Shown: positions 52,392-62,298, counted from the first letter of the stretch. The stretch: 64,000 nucleotides of DNA from Ferrimonas senticii DSM 18821 (GCF_000422665.1 NZ_AUGM01000018.1:19720-83719); one strand, 5' to 3'. Numbers and translations: made by a program. The notes: a model not told the origin generated them from the letters alone.

Positions 52392-53074
52392 TGCTGCGGT
52401 CATCGATAGCGAAACGCTACTGGCAGCATCGTTTCGGGTTGTGGCGAGCGCCGAAAGCGTTGCAACCTTACTTTGAACAATTTCCCATTCGCCTTAATCA
52501 GTCCTTAGCACAGACGCCGCTGCTGGCGCTGGATCTGGAACTGACCGGCTTGAACCCTGCCGCGGACCAAATTGTTTCGGTTGCCGCGGTGCCGATGGAT
52601 CAGGGGCAATTGCGGTTGGGGCAATGTTTGCATCAGGCGGTGACGATTGCGCAAAGCGTCGGTCACAGTGCCACCATTCATGGCCTGCGCGATCTGGATT
52701 TAGCCCAAGGCCAGCCGTTGCCGCAAGTGCTTGAGGCGTTGCTGCCGATGCTCTGTGGTCGGGTATTAGTTTGTCACCATGCGCCATTGGATGTGGCGTT
52801 TTTGCGACGTGCTTTTGCCAAGGTTTACGGCTGGCCGCTGCCATTGCTGGTGCTTGATACCTTAGCGATAGAACGCCAGCGCTTGGCACGCCAGTCTCAG
52901 CCATTGAAAAAACCACTATTGCAACTGGCGGCCTGCCGTCAGCGTTACCATCTGCCGGCTTATGCCGACCACTGTGCACTGACCGATGCCATAGCGTGTG
53001 GCGAGTTATTATTGGCTCAGCAGGCCGACGCCGATCCCAACAGTCAGTTAACGGTTGCTCAATTACTGTACTAA
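52391..53074 (+). CDS. DEDDh 3'-5' exonuclease (PolC/epsilon-like)
   Basis: The 227-residue protein is a DnaQ-type exonuclease. [12 protein letters not shown] near residue 46 holds the first Asp-x-Glu, [15 protein letters not shown] near 135 the middle Asp, and [17 protein letters not shown] near 196-212 the His-x4-Asp of the DEDDh class. The start ATG overlaps the preceding stop codon by one base, so it is translated together with the DUF294 protein. Such proteins trim DNA or RNA 3' ends; a specific role with the regulator protein is inferred from conserved pairing only. Confidence 0.88.
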   Translation: MLRSSIAKRYWQHRFGLWRAPKALQPYFEQFPIRLNQSLAQTPLLALDLELTGLNPAADQIVSVAAVPMDQGQLRLGQCLHQAVTIAQSVGHSATIHGLRDLDLAQGQPLPQVLEALLPMLCGRVLVCHHAPLDVAFLRRAFAKVYGWPLPLLVLDTLAIERQRLARQSQPLKKPLLQLAACRQRYHLPAYADHCALTDAIACGELLLAQQADADPNSQLTVAQLLY

Positions 53075-53112
53075 TGGTTAGCTTGGAACCATGCCGACAG
53101 ATGGAGAGTGCA

Positions 53113-54732
53113 ATGAGTAACAGTCAGTTAGGTCAGTTTGATTACATCATTATTGGCGCCGGTTCGGCCGGTTGTGTGCTCGCCAATCGATTGTCGGCTG
53201 TTGCCAGTAATCGAGTATTGCTACTAGAGGCCGGTGGCAGCGATATCAGCCCACTGGTGCAAACGCCGTTGGGACTTATCACCTCAATGATGTTTGGTTG
53301 GCGCAACTGGTCGTTTGATAGCACCCCGCAGCCAGAATTGAATAACCGCAGTGTCTTTTGTCCACGGGGCAAAACCCTGGGCGGCAGCTCGTCGGTCAAC
53401 GCCATGCTGTATGTTCGGGGTCAGGCTGAGGATTACGATCATTGGGCGCAGCTTGGTAACCAAGGTTGGTCTTACGCGGAGGTGCTGCCCTATTTCAAAC
53501 AGGCTCAGCATCAAGAGCGCGGCGCCGACGACTATCATGGCGTTGATGGCCCGTTAAATGTCGCCGAACCGCGCAGCACTCACCCGTTATGCCAACGGAT
53601 GATCGATGCCGCGATTGAATCCGGCGAGCCCGCCAACAACGACTTTAATGGCGCGAGCCAACATGGGGTCGGTTGGTTTCAGGTTACTCAGAAAGAGGGT
53701 CAACGCCATAGCGCGGCCAGTGCCTATCTGCATCCGGTATTGGCGCGCCCGAATCTGACGTTGGTGACCGAGGCAACCGTAGAAAAGCTGCTGCTGGATG
53801 GCAAAACGGTGACTGGGGTGCAGTATCTGCTTGATGGCCAGCGACTGCAGGCTAGTGCCAGCAAAGAGGTACTGTTATCGGCCGGGGCGTTTGGCTCGCC
53901 ACAGATCTTGCTGCTCTCCGGCATTGGCGCCAAGGATAAGCTCGATCCTCATGGCATTGAGCAACAGCACGATTTGGCGGGGGTCGGTGAAAACCTGCAA
54001 GAGCACGCCGATATCTTGGTGGTCGCTAAAGAAAAAACCAAAAGTTCCTGGGCTAACTTTCAGCCGCGGCAGATGCTGCGGATGGTGGCTGAGCTTTGGC
54101 AGTATTTGACCCAGCGCCGCGGCATGTTAGCTACCACGGTCGCCGAAGCCGGTGGGTTTATCTGTTCCAATCCCGCCGATCCGCGCCCGGATCTGCAACT
54201 GCATTTCTCGCCACTGGCGATGGACGATCACGGTCGTAATTTAAGCCTATGGCGCCAATATGGGATCTCCGCTCACGTCTGTTTGCTACGGCCTTACAGT
54301 CGTGGCCAAGTCAGCCTTCGCAGCGATAATCCACAGGCAGCACCGCTGATCGATCTTAAGCTACTCAGTGATCCACGGGATAAACAGTTGTTGTTGGCGG
54401 GGGTTAAACGGTTACTGGGCTACCTGAATGCGCCGTCGTTGCAAACGATTGTCGGCGATACCATCTTTCCCGCCGATGCCAATGCCAGCGACGACCTGTT
54501 GCTTGACTACATTGCGGATAAAACCAGTCACATCTATCACCCCGTCGGCACCTGCAAAATGGGCAACGATGAGTTAGCGGTGGTGGACAGTCAGCTGCGG
54601 GTTCATGGTCTGCAAGGGCTGCGGGTGGTGGATGCGTCAATTATGCCAACGGTGATCAGTGGCAACACCAACGCCCCGACAATTATGATTGCCGAGAAAG
54701 CCGCCGATATGATTTTGGCGGCCGCATCATAG
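53113..54732 (+). CDS. GMC-family FAD oxidoreductase (choline dehydrogenase-like)
   Basis: The 539-residue enzyme belongs to the glucose-methanol-choline oxidoreductases. [14 protein letters not shown] near residues 15-28 binds FAD, followed by LLEAGG, the [21 protein letters not shown] signature near 84, [17 protein letters not shown] near residue 257 and the catalytic HPVGTCKMG near residue 477, ending with [21 protein letters not shown] precedes the ATG. It oxidises a primary alcohol; betaine aldehyde dehydrogenase genes that would mark BetA are not present, so choline is unproven. Transcription stands alone downstream of the exonuclease gene. Confidence 0.91.
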   Translation: MSNSQLGQFDYIIIGAGSAGCVLANRLSAVASNRVLLLEAGGSDISPLVQTPLGLITSMMFGWRNWSFDSTPQPELNNRSVFCPRGKTLGGSSSVNAMLYVRGQAEDYDHWAQLGNQGWSYAEVLPYFKQAQHQERGADDYHGVDGPLNVAEPRSTHPLCQRMIDAAIESGEPANNDFNGASQHGVGWFQVTQKEGQRHSAASAYLHPVLARPNLTLVTEATVEKLLLDGKTVTGVQYLLDGQRLQASASKEVLLSAGAFGSPQILLLSGIGAKDKLDPHGIEQQHDLAGVGENLQEHADILVVAKEKTKSSWANFQPRQMLRMVAELWQYLTQRRGMLATTVAEAGGFICSNPADPRPDLQLHFSPLAMDDHGRNLSLWRQYGISAHVCLLRPYSRGQVSLRSDNPQAAPLIDLKLLSDPRDKQLLLAGVKRLLGYLNAPSLQTIVGDTIFPADANASDDLLLDYIADKTSHIYHPVGTCKMGNDELAVVDSQLRVHGLQGLRVVDASIMPTVISGNTNAPTIMIAEKAADMILAAAS

Positions 54733-54813
54733 AAAGCTTTTGAAACCAAACGGGGATTGCTGCGTCTGGCGAAATGGCTATCTTGAAAAGATGACATCAC
54801 TGCAAATCAGGCT

Positions 54814-55398
54814 ATGGCACTTCCGTTAATTCTGCTGGCGGCCGGCGCGGCCGCCGCACTGGAATATCGCTCTCATCGCAAAACCCAATTGCGCCAGCGC
54901 TACCAGTCTCAAGTTTCTGGCGATATGGCGTTATCGCCGTCCGAATGGTTGCCTGGGCATTTTCAGGTAACCCCGGCATTGGGTTCCATTGTGGTCTGTT
55001 ACGTCTATGGCGTGGTGGAGCACAGTGGTCTTTGGCTTGGGGACGATTGCATTGCCGAACTGCATGGCAGCGGCTTGGTGCGAGGGATCTCGGCCAAGCG
55101 TTTTTTAACTGGCCGCAGCGGCGGCACCATCTTTGTTGGTTGCGATCGTTACCACAGCCCGTTGGCGCGGCCAGAAGCGGTGGAACGGGCCGCCCAGCAG
55201 CTATTCAGTTACCGTGACTATCATCTGCGCGACAACAACTGCCATCAGTTTGTGTGGCAGTGCCTGACCGGTGAGCAGCGGCGGATCGCCAGCTTTAAAG
55301 AGTTTAACCGCTTGCTTGCTGGCCACTTTGACAGCCCGCTGTATTGGGATCCGCTTAACGTTGCAGTTTGTGGATCACTTGAGCAAAGGTCCCGGTAA
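54814..55398 (+). CDS. LRAT-like papain-fold protein
   Basis: The 194-residue protein has one hydrophobic N-terminal segment (residues 3-16) and an LRAT/NlpC-like domain: VEHSGLWLGDDCIAELHG near residues 68-85 supplies His residues, and NNCHQFVWQCLTG near residues 141-153 the Cys of a permuted papain-type catalytic site. LRAT relatives act as acyltransferases or phospholipases. A membrane-anchored lipid enzyme is therefore plausible. The gene overlaps the end of the convergent EamA gene by 44 bases. There is no operon partner; the KAS III gene nearby is on the other strand. Confidence 0.78.
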   Translation: MALPLILLAAGAAAALEYRSHRKTQLRQRYQSQVSGDMALSPSEWLPGHFQVTPALGSIVVCYVYGVVEHSGLWLGDDCIAELHGSGLVRGISAKRFLTGRSGGTIFVGCDRYHSPLARPEAVERAAQQLFSYRDYHLRDNNCHQFVWQCLTGEQRRIASFKEFNRLLAGHFDSPLYWDPLNVAVCGSLEQRSR

Positions 55399-56236
55399 CC
55401 AGCGACGTTCCCAGCAGCACCACAACCCCACCAAGCAAGATGTTGCTGCTCAGTGGTTCATCTAAGACTAAATGTCCCCACAACACCCCAAACAGTGGCA
55501 CCAGATAGGTGACGGTTAACGCCGAGGTGGCGCCAACCTCTTCCACCAAGCGGAAGTAGAGCAGGTAAGCGATGCCGGTGCAGACCACCCCAAGGATCAG
55601 CATCAACAGCAGCAATTTACTGTCGATTGCGGTTGGTGACGGGAATAGCAGCGCTAGCGGTAACACCATTAATGCGGCGGCCCACATGCTGCCGTGGGCA
55701 TTGGTAAAGGCGGGCAGTTTGGTGCTGCGACGGGTATAGTTGCTGGCAAACCCGTAGCTAAAGGCGGCAGTTAGCGATGCGGCTACCGCAACCAGCATCT
55801 GCCCATCTAGGGTGATGGGATCTAAGCCAACCACAATCGCCACCCCCAATGTACCCAGCAATAACCCCAACACTGTGGTTTTCGGCGGCGCTTGGCGATC
55901 CCAACAAGCGCCAATAATGGCACCAAAAATCGGTGCAGCGGCATTGAGCACCGACATCATCGAGGCATTCAAGGTTTGTGCGGAATAGCCCAGTAACAGG
56001 AACGGCAGGGCGGTATTGGCCAGACCCAACAGTGCGAAATGGCGCCAATTGCCCGCAAATTGGAATGCCTTGCTAAGCAGTACCGCCATTAGGCTAAGGA
56101 ACAGCGCCGCAAACAGCAGGCGCCCTTCGATCAGCACCGCCGGGCCAAGGGCTGAAGCACCCATTCGCAGTAATAGGAAAGAGCCGCCCCAAGCGGCAGA
56201 GAGCGCCAATAGGCGCAATGCGCTAGCAAGATTCAT
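55355..56236 (-). CDS. EamA/DMT-family exporter
   Basis: The 293-residue inner-membrane protein has ten hydrophobic segments in two EamA repeats of about 130 residues: repeat 1 includes AAWGGSFLLLRMG and LGYSAQTLNASMMSVLNAAAPIFGA, repeat 2 carries LLYFRLVEEVGATSALTVTYLVPLFG and ends in DEPLSSNILLGG. Members export amino acids or metabolites; the substrate is unknown. It lies 101 bases after the KAS III gene on the same strand and overlaps the LRAT-like gene tail by 44 bases. Confidence 0.88.
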   Translation of the reverse strand: MNLASALRLLALSAAWGGSFLLLRMGASALGPAVLIEGRLLFAALFLSLMAVLLSKAFQFAGNWRHFALLGLANTALPFLLLGYSAQTLNASMMSVLNAAAPIFGAIIGACWDRQAPPKTTVLGLLLGTLGVAIVVGLDPITLDGQMLVAVAASLTAAFSYGFASNYTRRSTKLPAFTNAHGSMWAAALMVLPLALLFPSPTAIDSKLLLLMLILGVVCTGIAYLLYFRLVEEVGATSALTVTYLVPLFGVLWGHLVLDEPLSSNILLGGVVVLLGTSLVTGTFAQVIHKLQR

Positions 56237-56337
56237 GGGAATGAGAGTAGAACAACATCAGTGGCGGCAACGATACGCCGGTTAGCGATTGCTCGCCACT
56301 GCTGTTTAGATGCAGAACGGATTAACCGATTGATCGA

Positions 56338-57423
56338 TTAACCGATGGGATGCTGTTTTTGATAGGCGACGGCGCTGGCGATTAGCTCTAACGCCGATTG
56401 CTTACAAACTGGCAGCTCGGCATCGCTTTCGCCCAGCGGGGTGATCCGCTGTCCCCACTTAATGGTGGCGGCGGCGGAGGTTAAGCCAGAGCCAAAGGCG
56501 CAGCTTAAAATGGTGTCGCCGGGCTTGATCCGACCCTGTTGCAACGCATCGGTAATGGCGATTGGGATGGTCGCCGCCGAGGTGTTGCCGTAACCCTCGA
56601 TATTGATGAAAGCTTTTTCTTTGGGAATGCCCATTTTGCCAATCAGGGTGTCGATGATCCGCTCGTTGGCCTGATGCGGAATGACGATGTCGATCTGCTC
56701 AGAGGATAATTGCGCTTGCTCCAGCACCTTGATGCTCATCTTGCCCATGCCGGCAATGGCCCGCTTAAACACTTCGCGGCCATTAAATTGCAGATGGAAG
56801 TTAAAGCTGTCGGTTTGGAAGCGATCCATATTGCTGCCGAAGTTGGCGACTTTGATGTGTTCACTGCCGCTGGGATCGTTGTGCATGGCGTAGCTCAGTA
56901 CCCCGGCCGGTTGTTCGCTTTCAGTGGCGCTAAGCACCACGGCGCCAGCGCCATCGCCAAACAGCACCGCACTTTCTCGCAACGTCCAGTTTAAGAAGAA
57001 GCTTAAGCGTTCGGTGCCAATAATCAGAATGTTACGCATCTGGCCGCTGCGGATCTGGGCGGTCGCCAATCCCAAACCGTACAAAAAACCGGAACAGGCG
57101 GCGTTCAGATCCATTGCTGCGCATTCGGCGCCTAGGGCGGCCTGCACTTCGGTGGCCATGTTGGGCAGCAGCGTATCCGGTGAACAAGTCGCGATCAGGA
57201 TCATATCCAGCTCGCTAGCGTCGATGCCGGCGCAAGCTAGCGCTCGTTGGCCGGCAACCGTGGCCATCTGCGAGTTGGGAACGTGGCTGATATAGCGCTG
57301 GCCAATGCCGGTGCGAGAACGGATCCACTCGTCATTGGTATCCATGATGGTGGCCAAGTCGTCGTTGGTTAATACCGCCGGTGGCAAGCATTTGCCCCAG
57401 CCGCTGATTTCAGCATTGATCAT
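56338..57423 (-). CDS. Ketoacyl-ACP synthase III (FabH-like)
   Basis: The 361-residue thiolase-fold enzyme joins an acyl-CoA with malonyl-ACP. The triad is present: Cys in NAACSGFLYG near residue 110, His in PHQANERI near residue 251 and Asn in GYGNTSAATIPIA near residue 281. It is longer than E. coli FabH (317) and has an extra C-terminal tail of about 40 residues with two Cys-free helices. It is not in a fab cluster, so it is probably a second KAS III with a special acyl substrate or one for secondary metabolites or long-chain starters. It is followed by the EamA gene. Confidence 0.88.
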   Translation of the reverse strand: MINAEISGWGKCLPPAVLTNDDLATIMDTNDEWIRSRTGIGQRYISHVPNSQMATVAGQRALACAGIDASELDMILIATCSPDTLLPNMATEVQAALGAECAAMDLNAACSGFLYGLGLATAQIRSGQMRNILIIGTERLSFFLNWTLRESAVLFGDGAGAVVLSATESEQPAGVLSYAMHNDPSGSEHIKVANFGSNMDRFQTDSFNFHLQFNGREVFKRAIAGMGKMSIKVLEQAQLSSEQIDIVIPHQANERIIDTLIGKMGIPKEKAFINIEGYGNTSAATIPIAITDALQQGRIKPGDTILSCAFGSGLTSAAATIKWGQRITPLGESDAELPVCKQSALELIASAVAYQKQHPIG

Positions 57424-57544
57424 GCGCAGAACCCTTCAATATATCGGTCGGCCCTTGGTGAACTTGGCCGTAATTGTTATTCCATTGTCAGACAGAGTAA
57501 CGGCGACAATTTGATAAAAAAAGCCTACCAGTGGCCGCCGAGAG

Positions 57545-58330
57545 TTATGACTGTAAAGCGATCCGCTGCCGCAGTTGATGCTGCTGACTTGGAGCCAAAG
57601 TGATCGGTGCCAAAGCGATGACACTTTCCAAGCAGATAAATTGCTGACGCTCGGCGGTGCTGACGTCACTTGGGTGCTGTTCGGCGGGATTCCAGATCAC
57701 CGTACTGTCGTTACCCTGATGGCTGATGTTCAGACCCAGTGTCTTGATTTGCATTAGATTGGGGACGATGGCGTCAATCGGGTTCGGCAGACAATCGCTG
57801 TGGAACTGTTGCTGTCGGCCTTGCTGCAGACTATTGAAGTAATCGCGACCGGTTAACTCTGCCACTTCAACTGCAGCGGCATTATCACAGGCAAAGTAAC
57901 TGTGCAGCGCGGCGCCGCATTGCCACGGTTGATCATCGGTATTGGCGATGGTTAAGCACAGATCCAACTCGCTTCCGCTTAGTTGGATTTTAAGTGTGAG
58001 CGCAAACCGATGTGGCCACAAGGCGAGGGTGGTTGAGTTATCGGTCAGCTGCAGGGTTAGCGAGTGACTCTGTTGTTTGAGCAACTGCCACTGTTGGGTG
58101 CGGGCAAAGCCGTGTTTAGGCAGTGTCTTCGCCGCTGGCGGAAATTGCTCGGCAAACCACGGGAAGCTGATTGGCACGCCACCACGAATGGGGCTGTTGC
58201 CGGTTAAGTCGGCCAGCTCCGACAGCCACAAAATTGGCCGGCCTTGATGGTGCCACTGTAATAGTTGGCCACCAAAGGTGGAACAGCGCAGGGTGTTATC
58301 TCCGGCGCTGAGGGTAAAGGTTGAAATCAT
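57545..58330 (-). CDS. D-hexose-6-phosphate mutarotase (YeaD-like)
   Basis: The 261-residue cytosolic enzyme interconverts alpha and beta glucose 6-phosphate type anomers. GGQLLQWHHQGRPILWLSE near residue 20, GGVPISFPWF near residue 50, KHGFARTQQW near 70 and LHSYFA near 142 with its His match the YeaD family. A TTG at 58342 overlaps the peptidase stop (TTGA), but ATG 58330 is the likelier start. It follows the M48 peptidase closely and is probably co-transcribed with lemA and the peptidase. Confidence 0.87.
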   Translation of the reverse strand: MISTFTLSAGDNTLRCSTFGGQLLQWHHQGRPILWLSELADLTGNSPIRGGVPISFPWFAEQFPPAAKTLPKHGFARTQQWQLLKQQSHSLTLQLTDNSTTLALWPHRFALTLKIQLSGSELDLCLTIANTDDQPWQCGAALHSYFACDNAAAVEVAELTGRDYFNSLQQGRQQQFHSDCLPNPIDAIVPNLMQIKTLGLNISHQGNDSTVIWNPAEQHPSDVSTAERQQFICLESVIALAPITLAPSQQHQLRQRIALQS

Positions 58331-58338
58331 ATCGAGGC

Positions 58339-60072
58339 TCAAAGCTGCTGTAGATTTGCGTGAACTGGCGGCAAGTCTAGCAGTAACTCTAAGCAGTGCA
58401 GCAACGCGGCTTCATCGGCATTGATGATGTCGTCATGCTGAGCGCACAACACACAGGCGCGCAGCAGCTTTTGTTTAAACACTGGCGGACAGCGACGCAG
58501 GCGTAGCAGATCGTTGGCCGCTTGCTGCCAATCGACCTCCGGTTGATATTGCGCTTGATACCAGCCCATGGCGTTGGCGCCGCGATAAAACGCTTTACGT
58601 CGTTTATCTTCATCGTCATTGCCGTGATTGGCCAGCAGCAACAGCAGATCAATGGCGGCGTGTTTGGCGTTGCCGTGGCCGTGACCATGTGGCTGTCGGT
58701 TATCTTGGTTTTGCCGCAGCGGTTGGCTAAGCAGTTGCAGCAAGCACCACTGTTGTAGGTTGGTGGTATCGGTTTCACCTTGCAGGCGCTGCAACAGGGC
58801 GCGACTTTGCTGCGGTGACAGTGACAGCAAACTGGGGTTAAGTAACTGTACCAAAGCGGTTTGTTGGCTTAAGTCCAGCGCTTGAAGCGGCTCGCTGTGA
58901 TTGGATGGTCGGCCAACCAGTGCCGCCGCTAACTCACAGGCATCTTGCGGTTGATGGGCCAGCGCTTGCAGCGCCGTGGATAAACCGGTTAATGCGGCCA
59001 ATGGTTGTACCGTTTTTTGGTTGGTGTTATCGGCTTCGACAGCCATTGGCGCTGCTGCTGATTGCGGTACTTGGGTTGCTTGTTCGGTGGCGATCACCGT
59101 TTCGGCGTAGCGGCCGTCCCAATTGGGCTCGATGGCGCGGATCCGCGCTTCAATCGGCGGGTGGGTGGCCAATAATGAGGAAAATGAGCGGTAGCTGCCA
59201 AACAGCAGATGACTGGATTGGGCGGCGTTGGCGTGATCGATACGGCTGCCGTGGGCGGCGATCATTTTTAGGGCGCCGGCGATGGTGCTGGGATCGCGAG
59301 TAAACTGCACCGCCGAGGCATCTGCCAAAAATTCCCGTTGCCGATTCACTGCCGCTTTTATCAAATTGGCAAACACCGTTCCAAGGTAGCCGAGCACCAT
59401 TAACGCGATGGCAATAATGGCGGTCTGGCCGTTGTTCTTGCGACTGTTGCTGCTGGCTCGGGCAACGAACTCACCGGCTTGGGAGATGAAGATGATCCCT
59501 GCCAATACCGCCATCAGGCGCAGATTAAGGCGCATATCGCCATTTAAGATGTGGCTGTATTCGTGAGCAATCACGCCCTGTAGCTGCGATCGAGTCAGTT
59601 TATCCAAGGTGCCTTGAGTGACGCCAATAACCGCGTCGGCTTGGCTGTAACCTGCGGCAAAGGCGTTAATGCCGTACTCATGGGGTAACAGATAAACTGC
59701 CGGCACTCGCAGGCCGGCGGCCAAGGCCATCTCTTCAACCACGTTCAGCAGTCGCCGGTGGGTCGGATCATCGCTGTTGGTGGCAATCCGTTTGCCGCCC
59801 AAGGCTTCGGCGACCTTATGGCCGCCGGCGCGTAATTGCTGCCACTTAATAATAATGACGGCGCTGATCACTAATAAGATGGCACCACTGAGCAGAGCAC
59901 TATCGCTCGAAAATAGCGTATTGCTGGTGTTGTTCAGCAGTTCCTCTGGGAACAGAAATAGCGCTAGGGCGATATTGGTGATTGCCAAGATCAGGATAAC
60001 GGCGACGGCGAACAGCAACAGCAGCAACAACGTGCGCCGCCGCGCTTGCTGCTGTTGGGCAAAGAAGTCCAT
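58339..60072 (-). CDS. M48 metallopeptidase with C-terminal TerB-like region
   Basis: The 577-residue membrane protein has two N-terminal helices (about residues 12-75), an M48 domain with zinc motif HEYSH near residue 170 and the third ligand in REFLADASAVQF near residue 248, and another pair of membrane helices between them. Unlike HtpX (about 290 residues) it has a 270-residue cytoplasmic extension, rich in Gln and Leu, ending in a helical stretch (LRACVLCAQHDDIINADEAA) with TerB-like character. lemA abuts it at its 5' end. The LemA-M48 pair is conserved; a quality-control protease of the inner membrane is the usual view. Confidence 0.87.
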   Translation of the reverse strand: MDFFAQQQQARRRTLLLLLLFAVAVILILAITNIALALFLFPEELLNNTSNTLFSSDSALLSGAILLVISAVIIIKWQQLRAGGHKVAEALGGKRIATNSDDPTHRRLLNVVEEMALAAGLRVPAVYLLPHEYGINAFAAGYSQADAVIGVTQGTLDKLTRSQLQGVIAHEYSHILNGDMRLNLRLMAVLAGIIFISQAGEFVARASSNSRKNNGQTAIIAIALMVLGYLGTVFANLIKAAVNRQREFLADASAVQFTRDPSTIAGALKMIAAHGSRIDHANAAQSSHLLFGSYRSFSSLLATHPPIEARIRAIEPNWDGRYAETVIATEQATQVPQSAAAPMAVEADNTNQKTVQPLAALTGLSTALQALAHQPQDACELAAALVGRPSNHSEPLQALDLSQQTALVQLLNPSLLSLSPQQSRALLQRLQGETDTTNLQQWCLLQLLSQPLRQNQDNRQPHGHGHGNAKHAAIDLLLLLANHGNDDEDKRRKAFYRGANAMGWYQAQYQPEVDWQQAANDLLRLRRCPPVFKQKLLRACVLCAQHDDIINADEAALLHCLELLLDLPPVHANLQQL

Positions 60073-60663
60073 TTAGAACGATACGTTAGGGGCTTCGGCG
60101 ATCGCGGCACTGTCGGCAAATTGCAACAGCGTTGCGTCTTTACCGTGGCCGAATAGGCCGGCAAACAGCACCGCGGGGAACTTCTGTTTATATTCGTTGT
60201 AGGCCATCACCGCATCGTTAAAGCCTTGGCGGGCAAAGGCAACGCGATTTTCGGTGGCGGTTAACTCTTCCGATAACTGCATCATATTTTGGTTGGCTTG
60301 CAGCTCTGGGTAGGCTTCCACTACCACATTGAGCTTACCTAAGGCACCGGCGAGGGCGCTTTCGGCACCGGCCAGCGCGCCGATGGCGTCGGCATTGGCA
60401 AGATCCGCTTTGGCGGCATTCAGTCCGGCCATCGCTTGATTGCGAGCAGCAATGACCGCTTCCAGCGTCTCTTTTTCATGCTTGAGGTAGCCTTTGGCGG
60501 TTTCCACCAGATTGGGGATCAAATCGTAGCGGCGCTTAAGCTGCACTTCGATCTGGGCAAAGGCGTTTTGGTGACGATTACGCAGGCTGACTAAGGTGTT
60601 GAAGATCATCACGAGGGTGACGATGACCGCCAGGACGATGGCGAGGGTGATATACAAAGACAT
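60073..60663 (-). CDS. lemA: LemA family protein
   Basis: The 196-residue protein has one N-terminal membrane helix (about residues 3-22) and a periplasmic helical bundle. RNRHQNAFAQIEVQLKRRYDLIPNLVETAKGY near residues 28-60 is the LemA signature, and RQGFNDAVMAYNEYKQKFPA near residue 145 the conserved C-terminal piece. It directly precedes the M48 peptidase gene with no gap. AGGA lies 9 bases before the ATG. LemA proteins are thought to act as membrane adaptors to the neighbouring peptidase. Confidence 0.92.
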   Translation of the reverse strand: MSLYITLAIVLAVIVTLVMIFNTLVSLRNRHQNAFAQIEVQLKRRYDLIPNLVETAKGYLKHEKETLEAVIAARNQAMAGLNAAKADLANADAIGALAGAESALAGALGKLNVVVEAYPELQANQNMMQLSEELTATENRVAFARQGFNDAVMAYNEYKQKFPAVLFAGLFGHGKDATLLQFADSAAIAEAPNVSF

Positions 60664-60728
60664 AACGACATCCTGTCGAAAAATGAATGACTTGGCCGTT
60701 ATTTAATCAGAGGTTTTGCTGGAATAGC

Positions 60729-60758
60729 AAAAACAAAAAGGGAGGCACTGCCTCCCTT
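60729..60758 (-). terminator. Terminator of the metNIQ operon
   Basis: Read on the minus strand, AAGGGAGGC and GCCTCCCTT form a 9-bp stem with loop AGT followed by TTTGTTTTT. Confidence 0.9.
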
Positions 60759-60775
60759 AAACTGGGTTGCTGGGA

Positions 60776-61573
60776 TTACCAGCCTTTAACCACGTTGCCG
60801 TTAAACAGCTCTACCGCTTTGTTGTAAACCGCATCGCTTTGGTAAGCCTGCACAAACTGCTGGACACGCGGATCGTTGGCCTTGTCAGTGCGAGCCACAA
60901 TCAAGTTCACGTATGGGCTCTCTTTGGATTCCACGAACAAGCCGTGCTGTTCCATGGTCAGGCCAGATTGACCAGCGAACGTGTTGTTGATCACCGCCAA
61001 CGCTACGTCATCCAAGGAACGCGGTAATTGCGCCGCTTCCAACTCTAAGATCTGTAGGTTTTTCGGGTTGCTTTCGATATCCAAAGTGGTCGCAGTGATC
61101 CCGGCTCCTGCTTTTAGGGTTAGCAGCCCTTGCTGTTCCAATAGCACCAAGGAGCGGCCTAAGTTGGTTGGATCGTTTGGCAGTGCAATCTTGGCGCCAT
61201 CAGCCAGTTCACTCAGCGAGCGGATCTTATTGGAGTAAGCGGCAATCGGGTAAACGAAGGTATTGCCGACGGCGGTTAGCTGATAGCCACGGGCGGCCAC
61301 TTGACCATCCAGATATGGACGATGCTGGAACGCGTTTAGGTCAATTGAGCCATCGCTGAGCGCGGCGTTCGGGGTGACGTAATCGGTGAATGGGATCACC
61401 TCTACCTCTAAACCGAACTGTTTGTTGGCGATGCCGGCGGCAATTTCAGCCAATTGCGCCTCAGGACCGGCGATGGCACCCAGCTTTAAGGTGTTGCTTG
61501 GGCTGGAGTCGCCACAGGCGGCTAATACTAATGCTGTTGCGGCAGCGAACAGGGTGCGAATGGTCTTTTGCAT
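60776..61573 (-). CDS. metQ: Methionine ABC transporter substrate-binding lipoprotein MetQ
   Basis: The 265-residue lipoprotein has lipobox LAAC with Cys at residue 20. NTLKLGAIAGPEAQL starts the NlpA-type binding domain; DLNAFQHRPYL near 82, NDPTNLGRSLVLLE near 134, and NNTFAGQSGL near 198 are typical MetQ patches. It binds D/L-methionine and hands it to MetI. It is the third gene of metN-metI-metQ with a terminator behind it. Confidence 0.94.
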   Translation of the reverse strand: MQKTIRTLFAAATALVLAACGDSSPSNTLKLGAIAGPEAQLAEIAAGIANKQFGLEVEVIPFTDYVTPNAALSDGSIDLNAFQHRPYLDGQVAARGYQLTAVGNTFVYPIAAYSNKIRSLSELADGAKIALPNDPTNLGRSLVLLEQQGLLTLKAGAGITATTLDIESNPKNLQILELEAAQLPRSLDDVALAVINNTFAGQSGLTMEQHGLFVESKESPYVNLIVARTDKANDPRVQQFVQAYQSDAVYNKAVELFNGNVVKGW

Positions 61574-61644
61574 GATTGCGACTTCCTAGTTATTGCTTTT
61601 GTTTGTTTTGAATTTGTTTGGCGGCAATGAGTCGTTGCCGGTTC

Positions 61645-62298
61645 TCAGCGGTGGTCGATGCGCTTGACGATGCCATCGCCCAGAGATTGGATCAGTTGCA
61701 CCAACACCAGCAGGATGGCGATGGTGGCCAGCATCACCTCGGGCTCAAAGCGGTAGTAGCCGTAGCGAATGCCGACATCACCGAGGCCACCGCCGCCGAC
61801 AGCACCGGCCATGGCGGAATAGCTCACCAAGGTCACTAAAGTAATGGTGATGGCGTTGATGATCCCTGGTAGTGCTTCTGGCAGCAGCACCTTAATAACG
61901 GTTTGACGCTTACTGGCACCCATCGCTTTAGCGGCTTCCATCAATCCGGCCGGTACTTCAATCAATGCCCCTTCAATTAAGCGGGCGATAAAGGGGATTG
62001 CACCCACGGTCAGTGGCACCACCGCAGCGAGGGTGCCAATGCTGGTGCCAACCACCAAGCGAGTGAACGGAATGATCGCCACCAGCAAGATGATGAATGG
62101 CACCGAGCGGCCGATATTGACGATCAGCCCCAAAACTCGATTCAGAGTTGGGTTGGCTAACAGTCCGCCTGTTTTGGTTAGGTGCAGTAACACCCCCAGC
62201 GGTAAGCCAAATAGGGTGGCGATAAAGCCGGACAGCAACACCATCTGCAGGGTTTGGCCGGTGGCCGTGGCTAATAAAGTCAGCAGTTCAGTCGACAT
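61645..62298 (-). CDS. metI: Methionine ABC transporter permease MetI
   Basis: The 217-residue inner-membrane permease has five hydrophobic segments. GRSVPFIILLVAIIPFTR near residue 64 and the EAA loop (EVPAGLMEAAKAMGASKRQTV near 117-137) that contacts the ATPase are clear, then LLPEALPGIINAITIT. Its start overlaps the end of metN by 11 bases, so translation is coupled. Length equals the E. coli MetI (217). Confidence 0.95.
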   Translation of the reverse strand: MSTELLTLLATATGQTLQMVLLSGFIATLFGLPLGVLLHLTKTGGLLANPTLNRVLGLIVNIGRSVPFIILLVAIIPFTRLVVGTSIGTLAAVVPLTVGAIPFIARLIEGALIEVPAGLMEAAKAMGASKRQTVIKVLLPEALPGIINAITITLVTLVSYSAMAGAVGGGGLGDVGIRYGYYRFEPEVMLATIAILLVLVQLIQSLGDGIVKRIDHR

